A stretch of 64,000 nt of DNA, from the NCBI GenBank assembly GCA_014529385.2, contig CM043962.1, positions 129,838,574 through 129,902,573 on the forward strand. Direction: 5' to 3'. Shown here piece after piece: positions 23,587-35,015 of the stretch (position 1 is its first letter; each line of letters starts with the position of its first letter). This DNA is from Adiantum capillus-veneris. Its lineage: Eukaryota; Streptophyta; Polypodiopsida; Polypodiales; Pteridaceae. Under the pieces are notes generated by a model. That model was not told the DNA's origin. It worked only from the letters and a program-made list of their open reading frames with translations, and searched no databases. The translations under genes and the position numbers were made by a program.

Positions 23587-24390
23587 GATTTTTGAAAAAC
23601 ATCTAGAAAGCAGGGAAGGCCACCTAGTAATTCAAAGGAGGAGAGCTCGTCCTCTTTTGATAATCACCAGATCAACACGAAAACCAAGGAGTTCAAGGAA
23701 GGGAGTCAAGCCGTCAGTTTGACGTCGCCTTTTTTGGAGAGCGGTTCTCAAAACATTCCACGAAGCGACAGGCAGCACCTTATTTGAAAGGAACGGTGTA
23801 GATGAATATGTCATCACGACTTGGCATCACTTGAAAATGACTGAGAAAGATACATTGGACGACTACTACCAGAGATTTTGGGATATACTTGTTTGCCAGT
23901 GTCTTCGTTTCGGAAGGTTACTTTGAAAGACCAGATTGAGCGGTTTTGCTGTGGTTTGCTAAAGAGATTTAAGACTATGCTTTAAACCAGAAGTCTGACT
24001 CCGTTCATAGACTTATGGGACATGACTAAGCAACGATTTGGAATGCATGCCGGCTCATTGACTTAGGTGACGGGCAGGATAGTATCCACCTCAAAAAGAG
24101 GCAAGAGTCCGCCAATGAAGAGAATGAATCAGGGGAACCAGGTGATAGCTCATCACAGGATTCTGGAGAATCAGAGGGTTCCCACGCACTAAGGAAACCA
24201 GATGCAAGTTCATCAAAGGATTTTAGAGGAAGAGGAATGAGATCATAGTGCGTCTTAAGGTTTCGATGATGGACTCCGACGTGCCAATGGATAGGGGAAG
24301 CGAAAGACGCTACCTGCGGGTCCCAAGGCACAAGGAAACAAAGGAAAAAGAGAATCAATTGATAGATCAAAACATTCCTTAGACCTAGGA
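23587..24390 (+). pseudogene. Displaced gag core inside the integrase region
   Basis: This segment reads YLKGTV, TTWHHLKMTEKDTLDDYYQR and, in another frame, LKDQIERFCCGL. These match FLKGN, TEWHELN...LEEYNKR and LSEQIEKYYCGL of element A's gag. It then runs into a Ser/Glu-rich gag tail. It lies between two copies of a roughly 25-bp integrase sequence (CCTAAGACAAGATTGTTTGAAG at about 23563 and CCTAGGATAAGATTTTTGAAG at 24382), so gag sequence has been inserted into pol. Confidence 0.75.
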
Positions 24391-24967
24391 TAAGATTTTT
24401 GAAGCCGACCAGTACACAAGGGACTTGGACACTGCTTTTGCCAAGGTCCAGGAGGCTTTAGAGAAATCTCAAGAACGACATAAGAAGGCAGCAGATTGAT
24501 GAGATTTGAAATTAAAGGAAGACGATTGGGTGCTCTTACGTTTTGAGAGGGCACGCCTGACAAAACGAAAGGGAAAGGAGCGGCTTTTTCCAAAGCTGAG
24601 TATGAGGTATTATGGCCCTTTCCAGATTAAAGAAAAGATAAATGATGTCTACTTTAGACTCAAGCTGCTCGATACTTGGAAGATTCACAATGCATTCCAT
24701 GTGAGACTCTTGAAACCTTTTAAAGGTGATGTGCCAGTTGATGGGGAGCCTAATGAGCAACCCGAAGTGGAAGAAAGCGAGGAGATACTCGTTCTTGAAC
24801 AGATTTTGGCACACAAGGAAAGAAAGATGAAAGGTAAAGTGATTCGGCGGTTCTTGGTTAAATTCAAGAACTATCCGGCATTAGATGCGAAATGGATGGA
24901 GGAGGAGGACCTAGCAGATACTCCTCATATTTTGGAACTTTACCTTGAAGCATTCGGTTTAGCATAG
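24391..24967 (+). pseudogene. Integrase C-terminus and chromodomain of element B2
   Basis: From 24506 a 153-codon open stretch reads WVLLRFERARLTKRKGKERL, PKLSMRYYGPFQI, and a chromodomain RRFLVKFKNYPALDAKWM ending LEAFGLA. It is closely parallel to 8240-8700 of element A. It is the best preserved coding part of this element. Confidence 0.85.
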
Positions 24968-25548
24968 TCTACTCTGATAAAACCCCGAACTCAGCAAGGG
25001 TGAATCTGGTGCAACGGGTTTGCACAAGAGGGGAGTCACTCTGCTCCTTTGATTACCTCGATTTTGAATAAGGTCATTGATGTCCCCTTTGGGTTTCAGG
25101 GATACTAATGTGCTGACAGTATTGTGCTGAATGACTTTATGAAACGGAATTCTCGACATTGAAGATAATTGATTTGTACTCTCTCACTTGACTTGTTTGA
25201 GTGCAGGAGCCGAAAGACGAAATGACTGCAGCATTTCGGTCTCATAAATCTCTATAGACATGATCACAATAAGGATTAGTTAATCGGGCATCAGTGAGGT
25301 CCGGAATGGATCTACATGCGATTACTAAATACGTTGCTGGTAGTCATGGTCTAAGACTTGGAATGAATTTTTCTGTGATTTGTCATGTGATGTCCTGTGA
25401 TGTGACTGTTTTGTCTTTGTACAAGTGCTAGATGTGTCGGGTCTAGTGCGTCGGTACTAACAGTCAATGTCTACGAAGACAGTTTATGGCCTCTGTTTGT
25501 TTTGCAGGCGTAATCTAGGGCGATTACAATTCTTTCAAGAGGGGGGTA
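24968..25548 (+). other. 3' noncoding region and polypurine tract of element B2
   Basis: No coding sequence. It ends with TTCTTTCAAGAGGGGGGTA, the polypurine tract, directly before TGTCACAAATTG. The last 60 bp resemble the segment before the old 3' LTR at 11882. Confidence 0.6.
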
Positions 25549-26025
25549 TGTCACAAATTGATGACGTGGTAGTGCAACCCGGACACACATTCACAAGGAC
25601 TGTTGACGTGGCTGACTGTACGGATTTGCGGAATCTGCGCTGACATGCTGACGTAGCAGATAGTACGGATTTCCGCGTTTGGCGTTGACAACTGTTGACG
25701 TGGCAGGTTGTACGGAATTCCGCTTTTTGTGTTGGCTGATTTTACTGGCAGATTTTGATCATAAGTGACCAAGGGGGCTCACTCTGTAGAGCATTTGGAC
25801 GCAGAGTTTTAGAGCAAGCACCCATGGGAGTTGTACTTTGCTCAAAGATTAATATAAAAAGAAATACCGAAAGGGGCGCTAGTCTTTGGGGCCAATACCT
25901 CTGGGCACGGAACTCCGCCGGGCTGTGTCGACTCTCTCTCTCTCTCTCTCAAAGTTCAGTGATTATGAAGTTTCTGTTCATGTGTTGCAATGGATTTCTG
26001 ACTCGGAGTGTCCAGGCCGGTTACA
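25549..26025 (+). repeat. 3' LTR of element B2
   Basis: 477 bp, from TGTCACAAATTGATGACGTGG to CCAGGCCGGTTACA. It lacks roughly 75 bp present in the 5' LTR (around 16600-16675) and one GACGTGGCAG unit. Confidence 0.85.
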
Positions 26026-26859
26026 CTCTCTCTCTCTGGATAGTTTCCCACGACGTTAAAAATTCTCTTCTGCTTCTGCTTCTTCTAACCAATCAAGCAA
26101 GTTTCCATACCATTGTATTGAGTACACTCTATCTAGTTTAGCTATTCTCTATTGCTATGATGTCTGCACGATGATGAATGCCACAATGGTTTATCCACAA
26201 TAGCTCTTACACTGGTTCCTGCAGTCTGCCCACTCGACTTGTTTCCACTGTTTTACGGCTCTGTTGCCAGCGCCTATGGGGCTCTTCTCCCCCTCGGCAC
26301 TTAGTCCGTCCTTGCTATTCTGTGCCTTGCGACGGGTTTCTCTTGGTTTGGAGGATGGAGTTGGTTTTGGGTTTGGAGTTCTATGCCTCTTCTTTGACTT
26401 GCCATATCTTTAGTCTTTACTTTTTATAGGTGGAAGAGGGCGTTGAAGAATGCCAAGGATGGCCTTGAGGCCTTCTCTCTCCCGGATTTTTGGTGCAAGG
26501 TCTTTTTGTAGTGGTGATGATTTTTCTGCTAGGATATGTTGTTGTATATAGCCTTGGAGACGTGGAGTTAGATATCAAAGATTCTTTGGTGGAGTTTTTG
26601 GCCTTCTCGACGAAGTACAGGTGGCCTATTTTTGCTTCAGCTCTTTGCTACTTTCTTCTTTTACTCCCATGCTCCTAGCTTTTGCAGTATCACCCATCTT
26701 TTGTAAGTGTGTATCACTAGTAGTTTTTCCCCTTAGGTTTGTGATTGTTGGAAATTTGACGGGTTTTCTCACTATTAGATCGGTTATATTTTGTGTGCGT
26801 AACGGGACAATGTAATGTGTTATTTGATTACTTAATACAAAAGGGTATCAAGCCCCCGT

Positions 26860-26916
<57 letters not shown>

Positions 26917-26963
26917 CTCATGTGAGTGTTCATAAGATTGATCCACTTTTCTGCTTCATGCAG
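26026..26963 (+). other. Upstream or intron sequence before minE, with (GA)n at 26861-26911
   Basis: No recognised gene. The stretch ends with a pyrimidine-rich tract and CTTCATGCAG, a good 3' splice site, so at least its end is probably intron of the gene that follows. The AATACAAAAGGG...CCCCCGTT tail before the GA tract resembles the end of a non-LTR retrotransposon, but no open reading frame supports that. Confidence 0.4.
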
Positions 26964-27494
26964 GTTTCAAGAACTGCGTGTGGTGTGCCATTACCATCGC
27001 ACTGTCATAGTTATTCTCGACAATTAGCAGTGATCGAGTGTCATGCCGGTCGAAGCAGCAGCAATGTATCGAGTGTTAATTTTTATCAGTATCCACAAAG
27101 CAACAAAGGCTCCAATTTTTTTGAGCGACTGGTTCAGGCGTGGCGAGTTCTTTGTCCTCCAAAACCGAAGAGTGTTTCAAATGCAGAGATAGCCAAGCAG
27201 AGGCTCAAAATGATTTTAATTTCTGATAGGTGTGCAATCAGTGACGAGGCAAAGCGAAGAATTGTGGATAATGTTGTGGGAGCACTCTCAGATTTTGTAG
27301 AAATAGAGTCGGAGGAGAAAGTCCAGCTGAATGTGTCGGCCGATCCAGATCTCGGGACTGTCTATTCAGTGATCGTGCCAGTGCGTCGTGTAAAGCCCGA
27401 GTATCAAGCTTATAGTCACAATCTGAGAAATATGAAGTATGGAGAGACAAGAACTCTAGATGTGAGATTCGAATATCCAGAGGATTTAGAGTGA
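26964..27494 (+). CDS. minE: MinE-family plastid division site regulator (main exon)
   Basis: The 176 codons from the 3' splice site at 26963 to the TGA at 27492 encode almost all of a plant MinE. MinE drives MinD off the membrane and so places the division ring at the middle of the chloroplast. The N-terminal 50 residues are Ser-rich and could be part of a transit peptide. Then come FFERLVQAWR, the MinD-binding segment AEIAKQRLKMILISDR, SDEAKRRIVDNVV, and the dimerisation domain with KVQLNVSADPDLGTVYSV and VRRVKPEYQ. The reading frame is intact. There is no Met before the domain, so the start codon must be in an upstream exon that I could not find. Retroelement B2 ends only 0.9 kb upstream, so an earlier exon may lie beyond it. 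Confidence 0.9.
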   Translation, partial: VSRTACGVPLPSHCHSYSRQLAVIECHAGRSSSNVSSVNFYQYPQSNKGSNFFERLVQAWRVLCPPKPKSVSNAEIAKQRLKMILISDRCAISDEAKRRIVDNVVGALSDFVEIESEEKVQLNVSADPDLGTVYSVIVPVRRVKPEYQAYSHNLRNMKYGETRTLDVRFEYPEDLE

Positions 27495-29128
27495 CTTTCT
27501 TGTGACTTTCGGCTGCATGCTATTATGAGCCCTGGGTATGTGAATGCTTGTAAATATGTATTCTCAATTAAGCAGATGATATTGATGGTGATTTTTGTCT
27601 TTGTTATCACCCTCACACACTTTGAGCAATGTATCCACACACTTTTTGTATTCATTGACTTTTTATAATTGACTTTGTATGTGGTAACTGCAAGATTCTC
27701 TCATTTCTTTCATCTGGACGGTTGCATAGCTCCAATTTGATGGGGCAAACATCATTTGATTTTATTGTCTCTGCGATGAACGTGAAGCAATGACATTTAT
27801 GAATATATCATTGTGTGAAGGATCATGATGGCCTGCTATGGAATATATGGTTTTAATATGAGCACATATCGAAAGCAGAAAGAAATATACAACCATGAGC
27901 CCCAGCGGGGAGGGCGGTAAGTACAAGGCAATCAGAGTGAGATCTAAGTCTTAAGGCTTGTGTTTAGGGTCTTTTTGGGAGGGACTTCCTTTGCAAGAAC
28001 ATATGGTGGAACGGTATGAGCAAAGCAATAGCACCATGGGAAAGAAGTGAGTATCTACAAGCACTCCTGCAATAGTTTCAGGCAAAGATGTAGCGTGTTG
28101 GCCACTTTTATATTAAAGCATAACAAGGCAAGGATGGGTAAGTAAATCCGAAGAGCAAATGGATAAGTAAATCCATTATTGAGACCAATAGAAATGGAGG
28201 GTTTAAGCTTGCGTTCAGAGCATGCTCTTTGGGGGACTAGGCTAAACAAACTAGAGGTGCACGGGAAGCCCTATGAGGTGGGGATGGCAAGATATAGTGT
28301 TTTAGAGAAAAGGGCCAAATTTGTTTAGGCTCATTTGTATAACCAATGTACCGCACTTTGCATACGTATTCCTCTGAAGCACCTCATCGTCATAGGTGCC
28401 AAGCTCATGGTGAAATTGAAGCAGTTGAAGCATGTAGATTTGAGCTGTAAGAAAAAGAAATCTACTAGTTTTAGTAGCCTCGGTGTTGGGTTAAAAAAGA
28501 CCCAATTTTGTCCTCAGGTTTAAGGGGCTTCTAAGTTTCCATGTAGCATTTATCATCTTGCCGTGCTGCATTAGTTGACATCATTTTTGAATGTTTAACT
28601 GTTTTATTAATTGGAAGGAAACTCTCATGCGAACAAGCTCATGGTAGGCGACTCAACGGAGAAAGAAGGAGATGATGCCATGCATGTGAGTGGGAAACAA
28701 AGTTATATCACTTATGAAAGTTTAAAATGTTGAATCTAGTGCATAGTTGGCATAGTTATCTATAATTGATAACTAAGCCTTGCGTGACCACCACCTAAGC
28801 GAACATCTTCCCATGATGTTAGATCTTGCCAACACATCACATATCAAAAACTATCGTCTCAACTTCACCCCAACGTTTCCTTCCTTACTCCTACTTCAAT
28901 CCTAAGTACAACCCGCAGTTAGAGCATTAAATGAATAACGACTGTACCTTTAACTTCACAACTATGCCTGTTAAAAAGGGTAGGCATAACTATTCATTTA
29001 ATGCTACCAAGAATGAGGCTTAGTTATTAGTTCAAATAATTGATAACTAAGCATGATCACCACCTTAGGTAAGGTTCTCCTCTACAAGTGAACTTAAAAG
29101 CTCATTCTTTTAGGGTAAGGGAACCTCG
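27495..29128. other. Intergenic, no gene seen
   Basis: AT-rich sequence after minE without credible coding frames. A block of about 45 bp (TAATTGATAACTAAGC...GACCACCACCTAAG) near 28765 is repeated near 29035. The minE polyadenylation signal is not obvious. Confidence 0.5.
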
Positions 29129-29154
29129 TGACTATTTGACACGACCTTTTGGAG

Positions 29155-29339
29155 GTGGGATCTACGGCCAACCTTTCAAGGCGATTGAGGGCCGTCGATG
29201 GGGTTTAGGAATGAAAAGGGAATCCAGAGGGAATCGGCTGAGGAGGGGCCGTCCACTTGTAGGCCTTGTGACAGCGCGCTCAGTGAGTGAATGGGCTGTG
29301 GTGCGTGGGGACCGCGTTTTGGCCTCTCTCTCTCTCACA

Positions 29340-29371
<32 letters not shown>

Positions 29372-29447
29372 AGCGTGACGAACGCTAGAGTCCTAGGATT
29401 ACTTCCGGTTCACAAATGATGGAGATGGTGCAAGAAGGGCTTCAATG

Positions 29448-29483
<36 letters not shown>

Positions 29484-29673
29484 TGTCGCAGGCTTGAAGA
29501 ACGACTCCCCTTCTCTTGCTAAAAGTAAAAAATGGTAATGCTACTAATGCATTACATGAAGTGAAGGCCCTGAGATGAGACAGAATCTTTCATTTTCAGC
29601 TGTCACATCATGTACTTGGGGTTCACTTTTGAATTAGCTTTGCATTTTGAGTTTACATGCTTTGCTTTCATTT
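29155..29673 (+). repeat. Left terminal inverted repeat of the MULE
   Basis: It starts GTGGGATCTACGGCC and ends ACATGCTTTGCTTTCATTT. The reverse complement of 46781-47443 follows it through all unique parts (around 90% or better by eye), differing mainly in the lengths of the CT and CA tracts. The outermost GACTATTTGACACGACC (29130-29146) recurs in the palindrome at 29671-30053. Confidence 0.9.
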
Positions 29674-30053
29674 GAGTTCACTTTTTAGTTCACTTTTGGT
29701 TTACTTTGGGTTCACAAAGTGATGAACGGCTCAGATCTTGCCCGCCTCCTGCCCGTCTCCCAACTCCTCCCTCAACCATCGATCCCACCTCCAAAAGGTG
29801 GTGTCAAATAGTCCCGAGGCTACCATAGGACACCCGGAGCTCCCCGATCATGTGATCCTCGCAAGCTACAAAAGCTATATATTGGGAGCAGTCTTTTTAT
29901 TGGCTCCCTTACCCTCTGGACTATTTGACACCACCTTTTGGAGGTGGGATCGATGGTTGAGGGAGGAGTTGGGAGGCGGGCAAGATCTCAAACGTTCATC
30001 ACTTTGTGAACCCAAAGTAAACCAAGAGTGAACTAAAAAGTGAACTCAAAGTG
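29671..30053. repeat. Large palindrome built from MULE ends
   Basis: The left arm (about 29671-29815) and right arm (about 29919-30053) are near-perfect reverse complements, separated by a 103-bp loop. Both arms carry the MULE terminus GGACTATTTGACACCACC pointing toward the loop. The structure therefore looks like two element ends head to head rather than a simple foldback MITE. The right arm is followed within 400 bp by the transposase gene. Confidence 0.85.
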
Positions 30054-30313
30054 ATATTTAACCAAGTGAACACCAAGGGATCACATGCCTGCAAAAAGTG
30101 GCAGGTCCATCATTTCCTCATCATTGGCATTTAAAGCATGGGATACTTACTAATTTGAATAGGTACCTAAAATTTGGTTTCAAATGCTCCTAGTCTCTTT
30201 ATGCCCATTCACTTAGCCCCTTCACTTTCTCAGCCCACCCTTCTCTCACGCTTCTCCATGAACTATCCACAATGAACTCCACGTGAACTACTTAAAGCCA
30301 TAATTGTCTTCTT

Positions 30314-30382
30314 CAAGTGAACCACATGTGATCCCATTGTGAAAAACTGTGCGAATCACAAGTGAACCACATGTGATCCCTT
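30314..30382 (+). repeat. Inverted copies of the MULE internal repeat motif
   Basis: Two copies of AAGTGAACCACATGTGATCCC (at about 30314 and 30359) are the reverse complement of the GGATCACATGGGGTTCAC core of the array at 42150-43330 in the same element. Confidence 0.6.
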
Positions 30383-30469
30383 TGTGAACAACTATGTAAG
30401 CTTCAAGTGAACATTTTGTGAACTTGGAGTGCCAAGCACCTTCGGTGGGGTTGTACCATTATCCCAAAT

Positions 30470-33242
30470 TTGGCTCAAGCACATAAGGATTTTATGGATT
30501 TTGAGACTCAAGTGCAAGATGGGGGAAACCTCCAATGGAATGATGCCCTTTCAAACGGTGGTTCGAGTTCTTTCTCCACTAGTGACGAAGATGATGAGAA
30601 TTGTAGTGATAGTGAAGAAAGAGTGTATTGTAGTCCATGCACGGATTCGCTTGACACCTCTTTTTTTTTGGCTTGGAGAAACAAGATGGGCTACATGGAA
30701 TCTCCACGCTTGATCCGTACAAGTATGTGTCTCAGTTTTTTTACTCCTTTTGCCAATTGAGTTATAATTTGATGAAGCTTGCACTTCAAGGAGAACATTC
30801 ACCAAGCCTAAAGGAATTGCCGGCATGTGACCCAAGTGGCATGCTTGACCTAAAAAGGTGGAGAAGAATGAAAGAAAGATTATGTTTGAGGACAGATGTA
30901 GAAGGCTTTTGGTGTTTGTGCACGGTGACTCCCCCAAATTTGAAAATCTCACCCATTGAGGAATGGGAGAGTATTATCATTCGGTGTCATTTTTGTCAAG
31001 GCAATAATTCTCACCACACTTATGAAGACACAATTAGAAACTTGAAGGCCTCATGGTATTTGGACATCAAGCAACAAGGGATACCCGTAGCATATGTGAA
31101 AGCCCTTGTGGAAAGTTGTGGGTGTGAAAAAGAGACCAATGGTGGCGATGAATGGCACAAATCAATGCGCGTCACCAAAGATATTAAGGATTCCATGAAG
31201 CATGAACCTCAAAGTGTTGACATTTTATGTGTGAAGCAAGCTCTAATTGAGACTATGGTTCAACACAAGGTGAAGCTAGTTAAGGTTCGCTCATCTAGAG
31301 CCAGAATGGAAGCACAACTACAGTTAACTATGCATGTCATAGAGGAAGAACGGTCTGTAGAAGTGGGACTGTGAAGCGGCTTAGAAGGTCTAAGAGATGT
31401 GGTTGTCCTTTCCAAGTGAGAGTTCAATATCGACATGCCTCAAAGATTGCACACATATCCACTTACCCTATTCATGAGGGGCATATACCTGGATCAAGAG
31501 AGGATTTGTACCATTTACCCGTACATCCTAATGTTATTGAGTGTTGCATGGAAGATTTATTTGATGTGGGTACAGCAAGAATTGTTGCAAATTTGTCTTT
31601 ATCTAAAGAGAAGTTGCAGTATGAGCAAACTTCGGCTATTGACCAAGCAATTTATCGCTTTGTTATGATACAAAGGGAAACTTCAATGATGTCTCATCAA
31701 ATACACAATCAAGGTGACTCAAATTATGTTACAGATTAAGCATTATTGCAATTGTGATATCATAATAACATTGTTTCTTTTGTCTTCACAGGAAAGATTT
31801 CTAGAGATGATTGGAGTGCTATGTGGCTCAAGGTTTGCAACTTACAAAGTCGAGGAAAGGTGTGTTATTGCCAGCCGTATATTCCCTCTGCACAAGATCC
31901 TAATCAAAGGCCCTTTATTGTTGTTATTCAAGATGAATGGATGCTAGACATGGCCATGAGATTTTTTACACACAGCTCTTGGGCAATAGATAGCACATTC
32001 AAGGAAAACGTGTTTGGCCTTCCATTGTATGCTACAATTTTGCCTTATCAAAATGGTATAGGTTTACCAATATGGCTCATGCTATGCACCAACGACACAG
32101 GAACTGACCAAGAACGAATCACAATCGAGATAACCCTAAAGACAATTTTCGCAAGAATGAGTAATGTGCGCCCCACATCAATAGTGATTGATAAATCACC
32201 AGTGGATCTTGAGGCTATTCATAAGGTGGTGGAGGAGGACCCTTACTGTTGGGTTTATGACGTCCATGGCTCTCGTCAACAAGTTCTTGGTCATATCATT
32301 CTATGTTGGTTTCATGCTAAGAAAGCTTGGGTGGAGAACCTTCTTCCAAAGGTATGTAAGAACTCTAACATTTGGTATTCCTATTTGTGGGCTCATGCAA
32401 CAAAGAAGCTTTGCTTTAGGTACCAAATCAAATGCGCGAACATCTCTACTCTTCCATGTGTGCACTTAGGCATAGTGCCACAGAGACTGATTTTGAGCAA
32501 TCTTTTCAAGGGCTCCTTCAAACTACTCAGAGTTCACGAGCGTGCAAAGATATGTGACGAATGGTTGGTGTGGGAGCAATTGCCCTTGGCGCAAAAAGTG
32601 GCCAAAGTTTGGTCGCATGTTTAATCATGGGAATGTGGATACAACAAACTTGGTCAAGATATTGTGGCAATACATAAAATATACTTTGTTGAATTCCCAA
32701 ATCAACAGGTCGATCTTGGATTTTATCCATGCCCTTGTTGGTGACTCAAGTAGTGGAACCTGCATGGGGGGGGACTTTATTGGAGTTCTTTAAACAAAAA
32801 CAAGAAATAGGTAACTATGCCCTTTTTTTAATAAGATCTTGCACCACATAGGTGGCTAATAAGTACAAGGTGTGTTGCAGCGGACTCGGGACACTTTAAC
32901 AAATATGGATCGTCAAAGCATCAAACCACAAGGTTACGGGAGGGTGAGAAAATCCTACAACTATATGATGAAGATCCTTCCTCTTTGTGCACCATCAATG
33001 AGATAACGTTAAATTTTAAAATACGAAGTGGTTCCACTCCAGGAGTATGGTATCATGTAAGCTTGAAAAGCAACTATTGTGATTGTCCTGATTTTGCAAG
33101 CCTTTGTAAACACATCTATGCCACACGACTTATCATAGAAAAGCACTTTAAACATTTGTGTGCCATACTTTCAAGATTGGATAGAGATTATGGCCAAGGG
33201 ATCCAAGAGAGTGTTGAGGATCAAATGTTTGTGAATGATTAG
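30470..33242 (+). pseudogene. FAR1/MULE-type transposase gene, multi-exon, frameshifted
   Basis: Encodes the transposase that cuts and moves the element by a DDE mechanism. Blocks in order are an acidic N-terminal region (30470-30667), a long region 30670-31374, and a FAR1-like zinc cluster, RRSKRCGCPFQVRV, at 31371-31736. An intron follows, ending TTCACAG at about 31792. Next come the catalytic core WAIDSTFKENVFGLPLYA, VIDKSPVDLEAI and CWFHAKKAW (31793-32351), then a donor GTATGT. After that are blocks around 32457-32808 with NHGNVDTTNLV, an intron, and a last exon from 32881 with the SWIM zinc finger CDCPDFASLCKHIYA. Shifts at a T10 run (30660), near 32550 and in a G9 run (32764) break the frame. 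Its C-terminal part may continue beyond the copia insertion. Confidence 0.85.
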
Positions 33243-33352
33243 ATAGTGGAAGAGTAATGAGGATCAAATGTTTGTGAATGATCCTAATGAGGAGGTTCTT
33301 TCTAGTGGCACTACCAATCAACATGAGGTGTTGATATGCTTCAATGATGTTT

Positions 33353-33533
33353 TGTTGGGGTATAAAGCCCAATGTGGTCGCCCAGGTAAGTGGGCGGGCC
33401 GCCAGGTATGTACACATATTCTTTTGTAAGAACTCACTATGCTCTACACATCACAGTAGAGCGAGTTCACCATATCGTCGTGCTCTTCTTCTCGCACTCT
33501 CTCTCGCGTCGCACTTCCACTCGTACTCCTTCA
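33353..33533 (+). repeat. 5' LTR of the copia element
   Basis: 181 bp. The 3' copy is 192 bp and has about 11 extra bases (AAAACCTAAT) near the middle. Otherwise nearly identical. Confidence 0.95.
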
Positions 33534-33535
33534 AC

Positions 33536-33552
33536 TGGTATCAGAGCTCAGA
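33536..33552 (+). other. Primer-binding site of the copia element
   Basis: TGGTATCAGAGCTCAGA, matching the initiator tRNA-Met complement, two bases after the LTR. Confidence 0.9.
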
Positions 33553-34178
33553 TCGAGTCTCGGGGCAGCACTGCAAGAGGCTAGAGTCACCAGCTCAGAT
33601 TGGAGTGAAATTCGACAGCGAAGACACGGCCCCAAATCTCGTGGGGGTGCCCGAAGGCCTCGGTGTTGTCAGAATTTCATTCTGAGGTCATCTCGGCCAC
33701 CGTTCGGCTCCGACAAAGATCTGCGCAGGTCATTTTCGACTACGTGGTCTCAGCGGGTGCAGATCCGACTCTTCAAATTTGGGGTTTTTCGGCCTACGAC
33801 TGTAGGTGCTGAGGATATCGACACTCCCAGAGTGTTGATTTGTGGTTGTCTACACATCGAAGGACGGCTCATAGTTCTTGGAGGCGTGTCACATACGACA
33901 CGGGTGAAGGGGATCGGGGAGCACCACAGACGGAGAGTGAGAGACAGAGAGAGAAGGAGACATACGGCAGAGATATGGGTGGGGAGACTCTAAAGAGTGA
34001 GCAGCCCCCTATACACTTATGCTATGTATAAGGTATACAAGTCAGTGGGTGCCCAGACTTTGGGCGGCCGGGCAAGGCACAGACGCCTATACCCCAACAA
34101 CCTCCCACTTAAAGGCGATTGTGCCTTTAAGCAAGGGAACCTAGTCTAAAGACTACAAAAGGTGAGAGAAAACCGCTC

Positions 34179-34841
34179 TCAACCGATGCCCATTGGCTGG
34201 CTGTGATCGTGTGCATCCGACTGTCCTGCTCCCGTGTAAGTCCATACACCACCAGACGTACCGCACACATACTGCAAGTATGTACGCAATACCTGCATAT
34301 CTCCCTCGTGCACTATGCCATCATCAGTCAACAAACGACTGACAACCCCAACTGCAAATGCTCCCACTGTAGCTGCGATATTTGGTCTCAAGATCAACAT
34401 CTCATACATGAGACCACCGAATGCCGATGCAATGCTAGCGGGCCCTGCTAGCTCTACGGAGCATGCATCAACATATATATCCCTGGCAATAGGCATCTCT
34501 GACTGGCGAGGTGTGTCAGCCACATGCATCTCCTGATTGTCCGCAAAAGACGCATCAACCTGTCGTGCAACCTCAGAGCAAACCAGCTGCTCTAGGTGTC
34601 TGCTGGAAGACATATCCTGCACAACTATATCCCCATGCTCACTGTCGAGCATAGAAAGGAATGACTGCATAATCGCTGACATCTCACCCTCCTCTGCAAT
34701 CATCCACTGCAAACATGACCACTCAATCTGCTGTGACTCACTAGAGCTCTCATGCTCTAACTCCATATGCATAGACTCTTGCACAACGTCCTCCTGTCGT
34801 GACTCACTAGAGCAAGACCGCTCTACCTGTCTATCCTGCAT
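34179..34841 (-). pseudogene. Reverse-transcriptase tail with acidic leader, nested copia
   Basis: Near its end the frame reads GGLMYEMLILRPNIAATVG and FAVGVVSRLL, recognisable as the LMYAMIATRPDIAFAVGVVSRY segment that follows the catalytic part of copia reverse transcriptase. It is preceded by about 130 Glu/Ser/Met-rich residues of unknown origin. It is in the same reading frame as the gag-protease upstream, separated by two TGA and one TAG (34844-35018). Confidence 0.7.
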
Positions 34842-35015
34842 AGAAGTATCTCACACAAATGACTCTTTGCTTTGCTCAATCACTAGCAAAGCATGCATGT
34901 ATGACTCTGTCACCTCTCTGTGTGACTGCTCAAGTCGTGCCCCAACTGTGTGCACAACGAGCTCACTACTCTGCACTCCATGCAAAGCATCCTACAACCC
35001 ACAAGCAAAAGAGAC

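Larger units (their letters stand above)
16338..26025 (+). mobile_element. Decayed Ty3/gypsy chromovirus, element B2 (9.7 kb)
   Basis: The 5' LTR (about 16338-16932) with an initiator-Met primer site, broken gag, protease, reverse transcriptase, RNase H, integrase and chromodomain, then a polypurine tract and the 3' LTR (25549-26025) form one element. The LTRs differ in length (about 595 against 477 bp) through indels, and all coding parts carry stops and frameshifts, so it is old. No target duplication was found. Its domain order is disturbed: the gag core lies inside the integrase region. About 3.5 kb of unexplained sequence sits between leader and protease. Confidence 0.8.

Noticed and set aside
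16338-26025. Target-site duplication of element B2
   Set aside because: Bases next to the proposed ends (tccgg and ctctc) do not match, and the left end is uncertain.
26964-27494. Bacterial contamination, because of MinE
   Set aside because: The exon is preceded by a splice acceptor, is plant-like in its C-terminal segment and is surrounded by plant retroelements.
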